From contig NZ_JAQMFS010000068.1 in the NCBI RefSeq assembly GCF_028308085.1, positions 1-34,653 on the forward strand: a stretch of 34,653 bases of DNA, in the 5' to 3' direction. The translations under genes were made by a program, and so were the position numbers. Shown here one piece after another: positions 1 through 8,159 of the stretch (its first letter is position 1; the number at the start of each line of letters is the position of its first letter). Below the pieces are notes generated by a model. It ran no database searches, was not told the origin of the DNA, and saw only the letters and a list, made by a program, of their open reading frames with translations. Origin of the DNA: Gemella haemolysans. GTDB taxonomy: Bacteria; Bacillota; Bacilli; Staphylococcales; Gemellaceae.

Positions 1-125
1 AGACGCAGTGGTTTATTGATATCTAAATTCGCTTTATAAAAGCTTTTTAGATATCTAATAAACTGTGCGGGGGTGACTCGACAAAATCGATTTCTCCGAA
101 ATCACGATTTTTGAGTCACTCCCTT
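1..125. repeat. Two-hairpin repeat element (edge of window)
   Basis: Two adjacent long inverted repeats. Hairpin 1 pairs 11-27 with 46-63 (one bulged base) and CGCA 4-7 with TGCG 66-69; an inner GCTT/AAGC lies at 31-43. Hairpin 2 pairs 69-79 (GGGGGTGACTC) with 113-123 (GAGTCACTCCC), with an imperfect inner AAATCG/CGATTT stem. On the plus strand hairpin 2 runs into a T-run (124-129), so it can terminate transcription entering from the left. On the minus strand the element lies downstream of glnA. The end sequences (ACGCAGTGG and CTGTGCGGGGG) resemble, from memory, a dispersed element common in streptococci. Its left end may continue outside the window. Confidence 0.6.
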
Positions 126-137
126 TTTTATTAAAGA

Positions 138-180
138 CAAAACAAGGAATGGCATGTAATTAAGCGATTCCTTGTTTCTT
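138..180. terminator. Terminator hairpin 3' of glnA
   Basis: AAACAAGGAAT (140-150) pairs perfectly with ATTCCTTGTTT (167-177), with a 16-nt loop. On the minus strand, the direction of glnA, the stem is followed by TTGTCTTTAAT, a modest T-tract. A T-rich run on the other side would let it act in both directions. Confidence 0.65.
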
Positions 181-185
181 TTAAA

Positions 186-1523
186 TTAATAATTTTTTAA
201 ATATTGATCAATTTCCCAATCGGTAACTTGAGTTCTAAATGAATCCCATTCGATTGATTTTGCTTCTATAAAGTTATAGAAAATGTGATCACCAAGAGCT
301 TCTTTCATAATAGAAGATGAAGATAATTCTTTTAGGGCTGTGTATAATGTTGATGGCAATTCATCGATCCCATTAGCAATTCTTTCTTCAGGAGTCATAA
401 CATAAATATTACTTCTAACTTCTTCTGACGGAATAAGTTTATTTTCAATTCCATCTAAGCCAGCCGCTAAAATAGTAGACATAGCTAAGTATGGATTTGC
501 TGCTGGATCTACTGATCTAACTTCAACACGTGTAGATTTACCACGGGCTGCTGGAATACGTACTAGAGGAGAACGGTTAGATGTTGACCATGCAACATAA
601 CAAGGTGCTTCGTATCCTGGTACTAGACGTTTGTATGAATTTACAGTAGGGTTACAAACAGCTGTGAAACTACGAGCATGTTTAAGAATCCCTGCAATAA
701 AGTGCGAAGCAACTTCACTTAAACCATTTTCGCTAGTTTCATCGTAAAAACTATTTTCCCCTTTACTAAATAATGAAACATTACAGTGCATACCAGACCC
801 ATTAATACCAAAGATAGGTTTTGGCATGAATGTAGCATGTAGTCCATGTTTACGAGCGATAGTTTTAACGATTAATTTGAAAGTTTGAATATTATCACAA
901 GCTGAAATTACATCGTCATACTTGAAGTCAATTTCATGTTGACCAGGTGCAACTTCGTGGTGACTTGCTTCAATGTCAAATCCAAGGCGTTCTAATTCAA
1001 GTACGATGTCACGACGAACATTTTCTCCTAAATCAACTGGAGCAAGGTCGAAATATCCACCATTATCATTTAATTCTAAACTAGGTTCCCCATTCTCTTT
1101 TAGTCTGAATAAGAAGAATTCTGGTTCTGGCCCAAGATTTAAAGTGTCAAAACCAAGTTTTTTCATTCTTTCAAGAGTTCGTTTTAAATTACCACGTGGG
1201 TCTCCGGCAAATGGTTTACCATTAACTGTGTATACATCACAGATAAAACGAGCAACTTTTCCATATTCACTATCCCATGAAAATACTAAGAATGTATTTA
1301 AGTCAGGATATAAGTACATATCACTTTCTTCGATACGAACGAAACCTTCAATTGATGAACCGTCAAACATCATTTTATTATCTAATACTTTTTCAATTTG
1401 ACTAACTGGTACTTCTACGTTTTTTATAGTTCCAGTAATATCAGTAAATTGTAATCGAATGTATTTAACATTTTCTTCTTCAATTCTTTTAATAATTTCT
1501 TCTCTAGTAATAGTTTTAGCCAT
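186..1523 (-). CDS. glnA: Glutamine synthetase, type I-alpha
   Basis: Glutamine synthetase (EC 6.3.1.2) makes glutamine from glutamate, ammonia and ATP in the cytoplasm; the active enzyme is a dodecamer. At 445 residues it matches Bacillus GlnA in length and is nearly collinear with it. Visible signatures are the N-terminal FDGSSIEGF segment (about 53-61), the ATP-site stretch with NGSGMHCN, the [10 protein letters not shown] loop followed by GYEAP (the flap glutamate), and NRSP. Arg63, equivalent to Bacillus Arg62 used in feedback inhibition, is present, and no adenylylation-type C-terminal insert is seen; both point to the GSI-alpha form controlled by feedback and by contact with GlnR. The start is ATG with AAGGAG upstream. 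It is the second gene of glnRA. Confidence 0.97.
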   Translation of the reverse strand: MAKTITREEIIKRIEEENVKYIRLQFTDITGTIKNVEVPVSQIEKVLDNKMMFDGSSIEGFVRIEESDMYLYPDLNTFLVFSWDSEYGKVARFICDVYTVNGKPFAGDPRGNLKRTLERMKKLGFDTLNLGPEPEFFLFRLKENGEPSLELNDNGGYFDLAPVDLGENVRRDIVLELERLGFDIEASHHEVAPGQHEIDFKYDDVISACDNIQTFKLIVKTIARKHGLHATFMPKPIFGINGSGMHCNVSLFSKGENSFYDETSENGLSEVASHFIAGILKHARSFTAVCNPTVNSYKRLVPGYEAPCYVAWSTSNRSPLVRIPAARGKSTRVEVRSVDPAANPYLAMSTILAAGLDGIENKLIPSEEVRSNIYVMTPEERIANGIDELPSTLYTALKELSSSSIMKEALGDHIFYNFIEAKSIEWDSFRTQVTDWEIDQYLKNY

Positions 1524-1569
1524 GTCTTCTCCTTAAAACTCTGTAAAAAATTTGTTAAAAAATCTAACA

Positions 1570-1953
1570 TTAAAATTTATTTTTTTTATTGTTATAAAAT
1601 CTTGATAAGTCACCTCGTCCAATTGAGCGTTCCCTAGGTAATCCGTTAGGACCAGCAAATATGTCGTTATGGATAATTTGTCTGATTTGTGTAGTTTTAG
1701 CAGATACATCTTTCTCATTTATAATTTCATCTATTGCCTTTAAACTAAACCCCTTTGTAAGTAGATCTTTTATAGTTAATAGTTTATCAATATCATTAAA
1801 TGAAAAAAGCCTAGTGTTTCCCTCGGTACGTTTAGGAGTGAATAGTTTTTTTTCTTCATAATATCTTATCTGTCTAGCAGTAAGTTGCGTAATCTTAGTT
1901 ACTACACTTATAGAAAAAACAGGAAGATTTTTTTGTAATTCTTTAAACCCCAT
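1570..1953 (-). CDS. glnR: MerR-family nitrogen regulator GlnR
   Basis: Repressor of glutamine and nitrogen genes, which in Bacilli is stimulated by feedback-inhibited glutamine synthetase. The protein has an N-terminal MerR winged helix (ARQIRYYEE near residue 27, then EGNTRLFS) and a short C-terminal tail ending RGDLSRFYNN, as in Bacillus GlnR (R-G-D-M-S-R-F). I chose the ATG at 1953 (127 residues). A TTG five codons earlier would bury the AGAGGTG ribosome-binding site inside the coding region. The gap to glnA is 46 bp with no terminator, so the two form an operon. A perfect GlnR box upstream suggests autoregulation. Confidence 0.94.
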   Translation of the reverse strand: MGFKELQKNLPVFSISVVTKITQLTARQIRYYEEKKLFTPKRTEGNTRLFSFNDIDKLLTIKDLLTKGFSLKAIDEIINEKDVSAKTTQIRQIIHNDIFAGPNGLPRERSIGRGDLSRFYNNKKNKF

Positions 1954-2004
1954 AAAAGCACCTCTCAAATTAGATTTTGTGAAATAAATATTTTATATCT
2001 ATAT

Positions 2005-2058
2005 AGTATAATAACAAAATAAAATTTAAAAATAAAGTATATGTTAAATAATCTTACA
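2005..2058 (-). promoter_or_regulatory. glnRA promoter region with GlnR box
   Basis: On the minus strand a -10 TATACT lies at 2010-2005, with only a weak AT-rich -35 about 17-18 bp upstream. The operator TGTTA-N7-TTACA occupies 2042-2058 and fits TGTNAN7TNACA at every fixed position. Its centre falls near -50 relative to the expected start, where Bacillus glnRA also carries GlnR sites. Confidence 0.75.
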
Positions 2059-2125
2059 TTAAAAGTTTATGTTAACATTGAGAAGTATTATTGTGGAGTT
2101 TTTTTAAATATATATATAAAGTGTG

Positions 2126-2154
2126 TTTAAAATTTTTAGAAATCGTGATAAAAT
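2126..2154 (+). promoter_or_regulatory. Extended -10 promoter for small membrane gene/murJ
   Basis: TTTAAA (2126-2131), a 17-bp spacer, and TAAAAT (2149-2154) preceded by TGA, an extended -10. It is divergent from the glnRA promoter, about 115 bp away. Confidence 0.55.
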
Positions 2155-2184
2155 AAAGCTATATAAAAAAGAAAGGATGATAGT

Positions 2185-2367
2185 GTGGCGATATTTTTAT
2201 CTGTTATAGTTTTTATTATCTCGTTTGTTCTACTTTTAGGTTCGTACATAATGTTAGTAGCAAATAGAAAAATAAAAAAAAGACGTATGGATAAGGTATT
2301 GAAGTTGGTAGCAGCATATAGTTTAGTTAGTGCTTTAGTATTTTGCTATCAATATTTATACTTATAA
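2185..2367 (+). CDS. Small two-helix membrane protein, unknown function
   Basis: I do not recognise this 60-residue protein. It is a GTG-start frame with AAAGGAT seven bases upstream and a plausible promoter of its own. The sequence shows two hydrophobic segments (about residues 3-24 and 40-58) joined by a strongly basic stretch (NRKIKKRRMDK). By the positive-inside rule this places the loop in the cytoplasm and both ends outside. It lies 43 bp before murJ in the same direction with no terminator between, so co-transcription is likely. A role near lipid II flipping or the cell envelope is only a guess from position. A spurious frame is possible, but the start signal and clean topology favour a real gene. 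Confidence 0.6.
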   Translation: MAIFLSVIVFIISFVLLLGSYIMLVANRKIKKRRMDKVLKLVAAYSLVSALVFCYQYLYL

Positions 2368-2410
2368 TAATTTTAATTACAATTAAATATTAAGTTTGGA
2401 TGTGAAAATT

Positions 2411-4033
2411 TTGAAAAAAGATTCCTTGTTTAAAGGGACTGCTATACTTAGCATAAGTTTAATCTTGACGAAAGTTTTGGGAGCTGTATATCTAATTCCG
2501 TTCTATCAAATTATTGGTGGAGAAGAACAGATGGCTTTGTTCAATTATGGATATAGTTATTATGCTACTATATTGGAGATTTCTGCAGCGGGGGTTCCCT
2601 TAGCAATAGCAAAGTTAGTTGCAAAGTATAATGCTTTAGGTGCTTATAGTATAAGTAGAAAAATCTATAGGTTAGGTTCTTGGATTCTTGTAGTAATGGG
2701 AATAATTGGTTTTTGTATTTTATTTTTTGGTTCTGGATTTATTTCGGAACAGATATTAATTAGTAATCAACAAAAATTCACACCACAAGAAGGAGCTTTG
2801 GTACTAAAAAGTTTGAGTTTTGGAATACCACTTGTATTAATTTCAGCAGGTATTCGAGGACTTTTCCAAGGCCATGAGATTATGTTACCATCAGCATTAA
2901 GTCAATTCGTGGAACAAGTAGCTCGTATTGCTTTTATGTTAGGTGCAACATATTTTATTATGAGAGTTTTAGGTTATGGAGTCGTTGAAGGGAATGTTAG
3001 TGCAACTTTTGCTGCAGCAGTAGGAGCTGTGTTTTCTTTAATTACGCTATCCTTTTTTTATACTAAATATAGAAGAAGTTTAGATTTTAATTCTCCAGAA
3101 GATAGTAATTCTATAGAGGTTACTACTGGAGAATTAGTAAAAGAATTTCTATCAGTTTCAATTCCGTTTATATTTATTGTTGGATTATTCCCGATTTTAA
3201 ATATAATAGATCAACATAATTTTATTCATGGTATGACAAAAATAGGAAAAGCTGATATTGTTGATGGAAGATTCTCTGCATTGCAACTTGTTAATAAGGT
3301 AGTAATGATAGCTGTGGCTATTGCTCCAGCATTTTCAAGTACATTTTTACCTTCTATTACGCGATTATTTGCACAAGGTGATAAAGTGAGTGTGAGTTCT
3401 CAGATTAATAAAGTAATATTGGCTCTTATGATGATGGTATTACCAGCATTGGTTGGGATGTATGTTCTTGCCGATCCACTTTATTCTACTTTTTATAGTA
3501 GGAGTCTTATAAATGCAGATTTACTTAGATTTTATTTACCACTTGCGATTTTGTATTCTCTTTATAGTTTAACGAGTATCATAATGCAAGCAATAAATAA
3601 ACAATTGATAAATCTTATAACTATAGTGATTGGGTTGGCGGTCAAATATATGACGATTACTCCATTTGTAGTTAATTATGAGACAAACGGTGTAATTTTA
3701 TCTTCAATAACAACTTATGTAGTTATGATTATAATTAACTTAGTAATTATAAATAGTATTGTTAAACTTAAAGTTTTAGAATTTTTATCAAAATTAATTA
3801 TTCTTTTAAGTAGTTGTTTCATTATGTTTATTGCAGTCGCTGCGGTTTATGATTCGATTGTCTCTAATTTTGTTATTGAGTCAAAAATCTCTAGTATGAT
3901 ATTAATTATTATATGTGCTGTTATAGGCGCTGCAGTCTACTTCTTTAGTATTACTAGAATGAAATTTGATAAGTATTTGTTTGGAAGAACAATAACCTTA
4001 TTATCATTAAGAAATATGAGGAGAAGAGGATAG
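2411..4033 (+). CDS. murJ: MurJ/YtgP-type lipid II flippase (MOP superfamily)
   Basis: Polytopic membrane protein of the MVF/polysaccharide-export branch of the MOP superfamily. It begins with SLFKGTAILSISLILTKVLG, the typical first helix, and carries about 14 hydrophobic segments. At 540 residues it matches Bacillus YtgP (MurJ, 544), which moves lipid II across the membrane for peptidoglycan synthesis. Context supports this: in Bacillus ytgP lies near ytzG (RsuA type) and ytjP (pepV type), as here. I place the start at TTG 2411, with GGATG (2398-2402) eight bases upstream; in-frame TTG 2396 and GTG 2402 are alternatives without a clear ribosome site. A SpoVB- or capsule-type flippase role cannot be excluded from sequence alone. 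Confidence 0.82.
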   Translation: MKKDSLFKGTAILSISLILTKVLGAVYLIPFYQIIGGEEQMALFNYGYSYYATILEISAAGVPLAIAKLVAKYNALGAYSISRKIYRLGSWILVVMGIIGFCILFFGSGFISEQILISNQQKFTPQEGALVLKSLSFGIPLVLISAGIRGLFQGHEIMLPSALSQFVEQVARIAFMLGATYFIMRVLGYGVVEGNVSATFAAAVGAVFSLITLSFFYTKYRRSLDFNSPEDSNSIEVTTGELVKEFLSVSIPFIFIVGLFPILNIIDQHNFIHGMTKIGKADIVDGRFSALQLVNKVVMIAVAIAPAFSSTFLPSITRLFAQGDKVSVSSQINKVILALMMMVLPALVGMYVLADPLYSTFYSRSLINADLLRFYLPLAILYSLYSLTSIIMQAINKQLINLITIVIGLAVKYMTITPFVVNYETNGVILSSITTYVVMIIINLVIINSIVKLKVLEFLSKLIILLSSCFIMFIAVAAVYDSIVSNFVIESKISSMILIIICAVIGAAVYFFSITRMKFDKYLFGRTITLLSLRNMRRRG

Positions 4034-4740
4034 TGAGACTAGATAAATTTATAAGTACAACGACGACACTAAGTAGAGCAGAAGCAAAAAAAATTATAAA
4101 AAATGGAATATTAATTAATAATATTCTAGTAAAATCCCCTGATTATAAGGTTGATGAGATATGTGATCAGGTTATAGTGAATGGAGAACGGTTAGTTTAT
4201 CAAAAATATATTTATATAATGATGAATAAACCTAAAAATGTTGTATCAGCTACAGAAGATGCGGTTGAAAAAACAGTAGTTGATATTTTAGAAGAAAAAG
4301 ATCGTATGCATAAAGTTTTTCCTGTTGGTAGACTAGATAAGGATACTGAAGGATTAATGTTACTGACAAATGACGGTGAGCTTGCTCATAAATTAATTTC
4401 CCCCAAAAAAGATGTAGAAAAAAAATACTATGTTGAAGTTTCTGGGAAATTAAAAGATGAGTATATCAAAATTGTCGAGAATGGACTTATTATAGACGGA
4501 GGATATAAGTGTAAAAGTGCTCGCTTAGAAATACTCGAATCTATTGAGGAAAAAAGTAGAGCAAATATATTTATAACTGAAGGGAAGTTTCATCAAGTAA
4601 AAAGAATGATGAAAGCTTTAGGAACTACAGTAACATACTTAAAGAGATTGTCTATAGGATCATTAAAATTAGATGAAAATTTAAAATTAGGTGAATATAG
4701 ATATTTAACAGAAAAGGAACTAAAAAATTTAAATAAATAA
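4033..4740 (+). CDS. rsuA: 16S rRNA pseudouridine synthase, RsuA/RluB family
   Basis: Converts a uridine of 16S rRNA (U516 in E. coli RsuA) to pseudouridine. The S4 RNA-binding domain covers about residues 1-55 (MRLDKFIS...). The catalytic domain follows, with the family signature GRLDKDTEGL where Asp102 is the expected nucleophile, and the later basic motif GKFHQVKRM. Its 235 residues are typical. The GTG start overlaps the murJ stop by one base (TAGTG), with GAGGA just upstream, so translation is probably coupled. It corresponds in position and family to Bacillus ytzG. The exact target nucleotide cannot be read from sequence. Confidence 0.9.
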   Translation: MRLDKFISTTTTLSRAEAKKIIKNGILINNILVKSPDYKVDEICDQVIVNGERLVYQKYIYIMMNKPKNVVSATEDAVEKTVVDILEEKDRMHKVFPVGRLDKDTEGLMLLTNDGELAHKLISPKKDVEKKYYVEVSGKLKDEYIKIVENGLIIDGGYKCKSARLEILESIEEKSRANIFITEGKFHQVKRMMKALGTTVTYLKRLSIGSLKLDENLKLGEYRYLTEKELKNLNK

Positions 4741-4754
4741 TGGAGGGATATATT

Positions 4755-6152
4755 ATGAATATCAATTTTAAACAAGAAGTTCAAAATCATAAGGAGGATC
4801 TATTAAAAGATTTATTCGATTTATTAAGTGTTCGTTCAATTTTAGGAACTGATGTAACTGAGGAAACTCCTTTTGGTAGCGGTCCAAGAGAAGCATTAGA
4901 TTTAATTCTATCATTTGGAGAACGTGATGGTTATAAAACTAAATTAGTAGAAAACAAAGCTGGTCACATTGAAGTTGGTGAAGGTGAAGAGTTATTCGGT
5001 ATCCTTGGTCACGTTGATGTAGTGCCAGTAGTTGAAGCTGATTGGATTAGTTACCCGTTTAAACCAGAAGTTAGAGATGGAAAAATTTATGCTCGTGGAT
5101 CTTTAGATGATAAAGGACCTACAATGGCTGCTTACTACGCTGTAAAACTTTTAGATAAACTGGGTGTAAAATGGAATAAACGTGTTCGTTTAATTATCGG
5201 TAGTGATGAAGAAACAGGATTTAGATGTGTTGAATCATACTTTAAACATGAAGAACAACCTGCTTTAGGATTTACACCAGATGCTATGTTCCCGTTAGTT
5301 TATGCTGAAAAAGCACGTGTTACTTTTGACCATAAATTAATCTTCAAAGATGAAGAAGGAACTTACGATTACAAACTTGTTAAATTTAATGGTGGACAGG
5401 TTCTTAATATGGTTATCGCAAGTGCAGAAGCTGAATTAGAAGGTGATGCTGGCGATATTAAAGAAAAATTTGAAAAATTCTTATCTAATGAAAAACTAGA
5501 AGGAGAAGTTGAAGTTGGTAATACAATTAAGCTTGCTCTAAAAGGTAAAGCTGCCCACGGATCAACACCACAATTTGGTATTAACGGTGCTACAAAATTA
5601 GCAGAATTTTTAAGCACATTAGGATTAGATGTTAATGGTAAAAATTTCGTTAATTATATAGTAGAAAAATTAGCTAATGATCCATTCGGTGAAAAATTAG
5701 GGATAAATTATTCTGATGATGAAATGGGTGCATCAACATACAACTATGGTATTTTAAAATATGATTTAGCAGAAAAAGTTGGGATAGTATCAACTGACTG
5801 CCGCCATCCTAAGAAATTTAATCTAGTTGAAAAACTGGAAACAATAAAAGTTGATAATGTAAATATTGAAGTAACTAGTACAAAAGAAGCTCACTACGTA
5901 CCAAAAGATGATGAGTTAGTAACTACTCTAATGGATGTTTATAGAAAATATACAGGAGATACTGAAAATGATGCATTTGTACTTGGTGGTGGAACATATG
6001 CTAGATGCCTGAAAAAAGGTGTAGCATTTGGACTTCTTTTCCCAGGTAAACAAGATACAATGCACCAAGCTAATGAATTCTTAGAAATTGAAGATTTATT
6101 ATTAGCAACTGCGATTTATGCAGAAGGAATTTACAAACTTTGCTGCGAATAA
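4755..6152 (+). CDS. pepV: Dipeptidase PepV, M20 zinc metallopeptidase
   Basis: Cytoplasmic dipeptidase that finishes breakdown of imported peptides. Zinc-ligand motifs are in family order: GHVD (His86), SLDDKG (Asp118/119), SDEETG (Glu152/153), TPD (Asp176) and a C-terminal MHQANE histidine. A lid domain sits between residues about 190 and 380. The length (465) is close to Lactobacillus PepV (470). The start is ATG 4755, seven bases after GGAGGG; an ATG at 4740 overlaps the previous stop and lies before the ribosome site, so it is not used. The gene follows rsuA by 14 bp and ends the murJ-rsuA-pepV unit at a strong terminator. Confidence 0.95.
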   Translation: MNINFKQEVQNHKEDLLKDLFDLLSVRSILGTDVTEETPFGSGPREALDLILSFGERDGYKTKLVENKAGHIEVGEGEELFGILGHVDVVPVVEADWISYPFKPEVRDGKIYARGSLDDKGPTMAAYYAVKLLDKLGVKWNKRVRLIIGSDEETGFRCVESYFKHEEQPALGFTPDAMFPLVYAEKARVTFDHKLIFKDEEGTYDYKLVKFNGGQVLNMVIASAEAELEGDAGDIKEKFEKFLSNEKLEGEVEVGNTIKLALKGKAAHGSTPQFGINGATKLAEFLSTLGLDVNGKNFVNYIVEKLANDPFGEKLGINYSDDEMGASTYNYGILKYDLAEKVGIVSTDCRHPKKFNLVEKLETIKVDNVNIEVTSTKEAHYVPKDDELVTTLMDVYRKYTGDTENDAFVLGGGTYARCLKKGVAFGLLFPGKQDTMHQANEFLEIEDLLLATAIYAEGIYKLCCE

Positions 6153-6214
6153 AAATTATATAAAAATATTTATTTGATATAATAATTTTAGAGCACAAGG
6201 TAACATAAAAAGTC

Positions 6215-6282
6215 AATCTCAAAGATATTCTTATATATTTTTAATTTTAAAATTAGAATATCTTTGAGATTTTTAATTTTAA
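6215..6282 (+). terminator. Terminator after pepV
   Basis: A perfect 17-bp stem, AATCTCAAAGATATTCT (6215-6231) with 6255-6271, has a 23-nt AT-rich loop and is followed by TTTTAATTTTAA. Confidence 0.8.
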
Positions 6283-6296
6283 TTAAAAATAGCATC

Positions 6297-6325
6297 TTGA
6301 AAAAAATGATTAAAGAATGTAAAAT
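6297..6325 (+). promoter_or_regulatory. Promoter of the ytmP-like gene
   Basis: TTGAAA (6297-6302), 17-bp spacer, TAAAAT (6320-6325), located 62 bp before the chosen start codon. Confidence 0.65.
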
Positions 6326-6387
6326 ATATAGTGCATTATAGTTTTTAAAATTAGAAAAAGAGATTGAAGAAAGGAGCAGTAAGAAAA

Positions 6388-7164
6388 ATGTCTAAAGAAT
6401 ATTATCAAATGGGCTGGACTTTAGATGATACATATCAAGAAGATTATTTTTGTTCGAGAGATAATCAGAGATATTTTATTAAAAAAAATACTACTCCAAT
6501 GATTGCAACTCTTTCAGCAGAAGGAATAGTACCTAGATTAAGATGGACTAAGCGTATAAGTAATGGGGATGTATTAATTGCTCAAGATTTTGAAAATGGT
6601 AGAACATTAAATACAGAAGACATGACTGATAAACGTATTCCTGAAATTTTAAAAAAAGTTCATGGATCTGAAAAATTAAAGAAAATAATGAAGGCTCAGG
6701 GATATACAGAGGAAACAGCTGCGAGTTCCTTATACAATTTGAAATCAATTATTGCCGACGAGCTTCGTAAAAATAGTAATATAGTAAATGCACTTAATTA
6801 TTTAGAGAATTCTATTCCGGTTGATGAAGTTGAGTATACGCCGTGTCATACAGATTTACATAAAGATAACTGGTTGTTATCTGATCAAGGGAAACTGTTT
6901 TTAGTTGATTGGGAACACTCAATATTATGTGATCCGGCAATCGATATTTCATTTGTACTGTATAGATATATTCCTCAAAGCGAGTGGAATGAATGGTTAG
7001 CGATATATGGTCAAGAACCTACTTTAAAATATAGAAATAGATTGAAGTGGTATATAACGTTACAATCAGTTATTATGATAGTTTGGTATCATGAGAAAAA
7101 ACAATTATCTGAAATGAACTCATGGTTAATCTTTTTAGATAGAATATTTAACGATTTTATTTAA
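6388..7164 (+). CDS. ytmP: YtmP-like phosphotransferase (APH/choline kinase fold)
   Basis: Small-molecule kinase fold of the aminoglycoside phosphotransferase/choline kinase type; the substrate is unknown. The catalytic loop HTDLHKDN (154-161; catalytic Asp156 and Asn161) and the metal-binding DWE (174-176) are intact. At 258 residues it matches Bacillus YtmP (about 265). In Bacillus and Staphylococcus the gene lies next to trmB, near pepV; here pepV is present but trmB does not follow. The start is ATG 6388 with AAAGGAG twelve bases upstream, a long spacing; a TTG at 6364 is in frame but precedes that site. It stands alone between its own promoter and terminator. Confidence 0.82.
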   Translation: MSKEYYQMGWTLDDTYQEDYFCSRDNQRYFIKKNTTPMIATLSAEGIVPRLRWTKRISNGDVLIAQDFENGRTLNTEDMTDKRIPEILKKVHGSEKLKKIMKAQGYTEETAASSLYNLKSIIADELRKNSNIVNALNYLENSIPVDEVEYTPCHTDLHKDNWLLSDQGKLFLVDWEHSILCDPAIDISFVLYRYIPQSEWNEWLAIYGQEPTLKYRNRLKWYITLQSVIMIVWYHEKKQLSEMNSWLIFLDRIFNDFI

Positions 7165-7209
7165 AGCATTAAATAGGAAAAACCTAATTAATGCTTTTAT
7201 TTTTTTTAT
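7163..7209 (+). terminator. Terminator after ytmP
   Basis: AAAGCATTA pairs with TAATGCTTT, an inner TAGG/CCTA stem closes an A5 loop, and a long T-rich tail (ATTTTTTTTATA) follows. Confidence 0.8.
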
Positions 7210-7377
7210 AAACGGTGTAAAATATAAAGAGTAACATAATATGTGTTAAAATGAATCAAAATTATGATTTATATAGCTTATGCAATATTAATTGATATTA
7301 ATTAATATTTTTAGATGAAAATTATTTTAATTTGATGATTTTACTGTTATGTTAATAGAAACTTATGGAGTAATAGC

Positions 7378-8145
7378 ATGACTATAAAGGATTATAAATT
7401 ATACCTGATAGATTTAGATGGTACTATATATAATGGAGAAAAAAAAATCAGGTATGCTAAAGAGTTTGTTGAATATTTAAACGAAAAGAATATAGACTAT
7501 TTATTTTTAACAAATAATTCGACGAAAGAACCAAAAGATGTCGCTGAGCATCTTAAGAAATTTGATATATACACTTCAGAAGAACATGTTTTTACTTCAA
7601 GTGACGCTACTAAAATTTATCTTGAATCTAAAGGATATAAAAACTTATATGTAATAGGAGAAGCTGGGGTAAAGAATACACTAAGTTCATTTTGCCAAAA
7701 GGATACTGAAGAAGATGTTGAAGCAATAGTAGTAGGTCTAGATAGAGAACTTACATATGAAAAATTAGCTATTGCTACTAAAGCTATTTTAAATGGAGCA
7801 GAACTTATTGGTACTAATCCAGATACATTATTACCTACTGCACAGGGTTTCGTGCCAAGTAATGGGGGGCAAGTCAAATATTTGGAATATGCAACTTCTA
7901 CGCAGGCTACAATTATAGGTAAACCTAGTAATATTATTATGGAATCTGCCATTAAATTATTCAATTATAGAAAAGATGAAATAGTAATGGTAGGTGATAA
8001 TTATGATACAGACATTATGTCAGGTATAAATAGTGGAATAGATACAATTCATGTTCAAACAGGTGTGACAAGCTTCGAAGAATTGAAAGACAAAGAAAAA
8101 AAACCAACGTATTCAATAGAAAACTTATATCAATTGATTAAATAG
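7378..8145 (+). CDS. yutF: HAD-IIA family phosphatase, YutF-like
   Basis: Haloacid-dehalogenase phosphatase of the NagD/subfamily IIA type. Motif I is IDLDGT (nucleophile Asp12, acid/base Asp14), motif II is TNNST, the motif III lysine lies in GKPSN, and motif IV is MVGDNYDTDI. The C2 cap sits between motifs II and III. Length (255) and layout match Bacillus YutF (256), annotated as a nucleotide or sugar-phosphate phosphatase; the true substrate here is unknown. ATG 7378 follows GGAG at seven bases. It precedes map by 14 bp, so they are probably co-transcribed. I found no convincing promoter in the 7210-7377 gap, which otherwise shows only AT-rich DNA and a dyad (TAACA-N7-TGTTA at 7232-7248). 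Confidence 0.87.
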   Translation: MTIKDYKLYLIDLDGTIYNGEKKIRYAKEFVEYLNEKNIDYLFLTNNSTKEPKDVAEHLKKFDIYTSEEHVFTSSDATKIYLESKGYKNLYVIGEAGVKNTLSSFCQKDTEEDVEAIVVGLDRELTYEKLAIATKAILNGAELIGTNPDTLLPTAQGFVPSNGGQVKYLEYATSTQATIIGKPSNIIMESAIKLFNYRKDEIVMVGDNYDTDIMSGINSGIDTIHVQTGVTSFEELKDKEKKPTYSIENLYQLIK

Positions 8146-8159
8146 TGAGGAGAATATAA

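Noticed and set aside
973-1401. Long open frame on the plus strand inside glnA
   Set aside because: It lies antisense to a highly conserved enzyme, has no ribosome site and shows a composition expected of a shadow frame.
2070-2082. Second GlnR site near the glnRA box (TGTTAACA)
   Set aside because: The half-sites touch with no 7-bp spacer, so it does not fit the operator.
7232-7248. TAACA-N7-TGTTA dyad as a GlnR box
   Set aside because: The half-sites are in the wrong order: GlnR boxes are TGTNA-N7-TNACA. It could be another operator, but nothing supports one.
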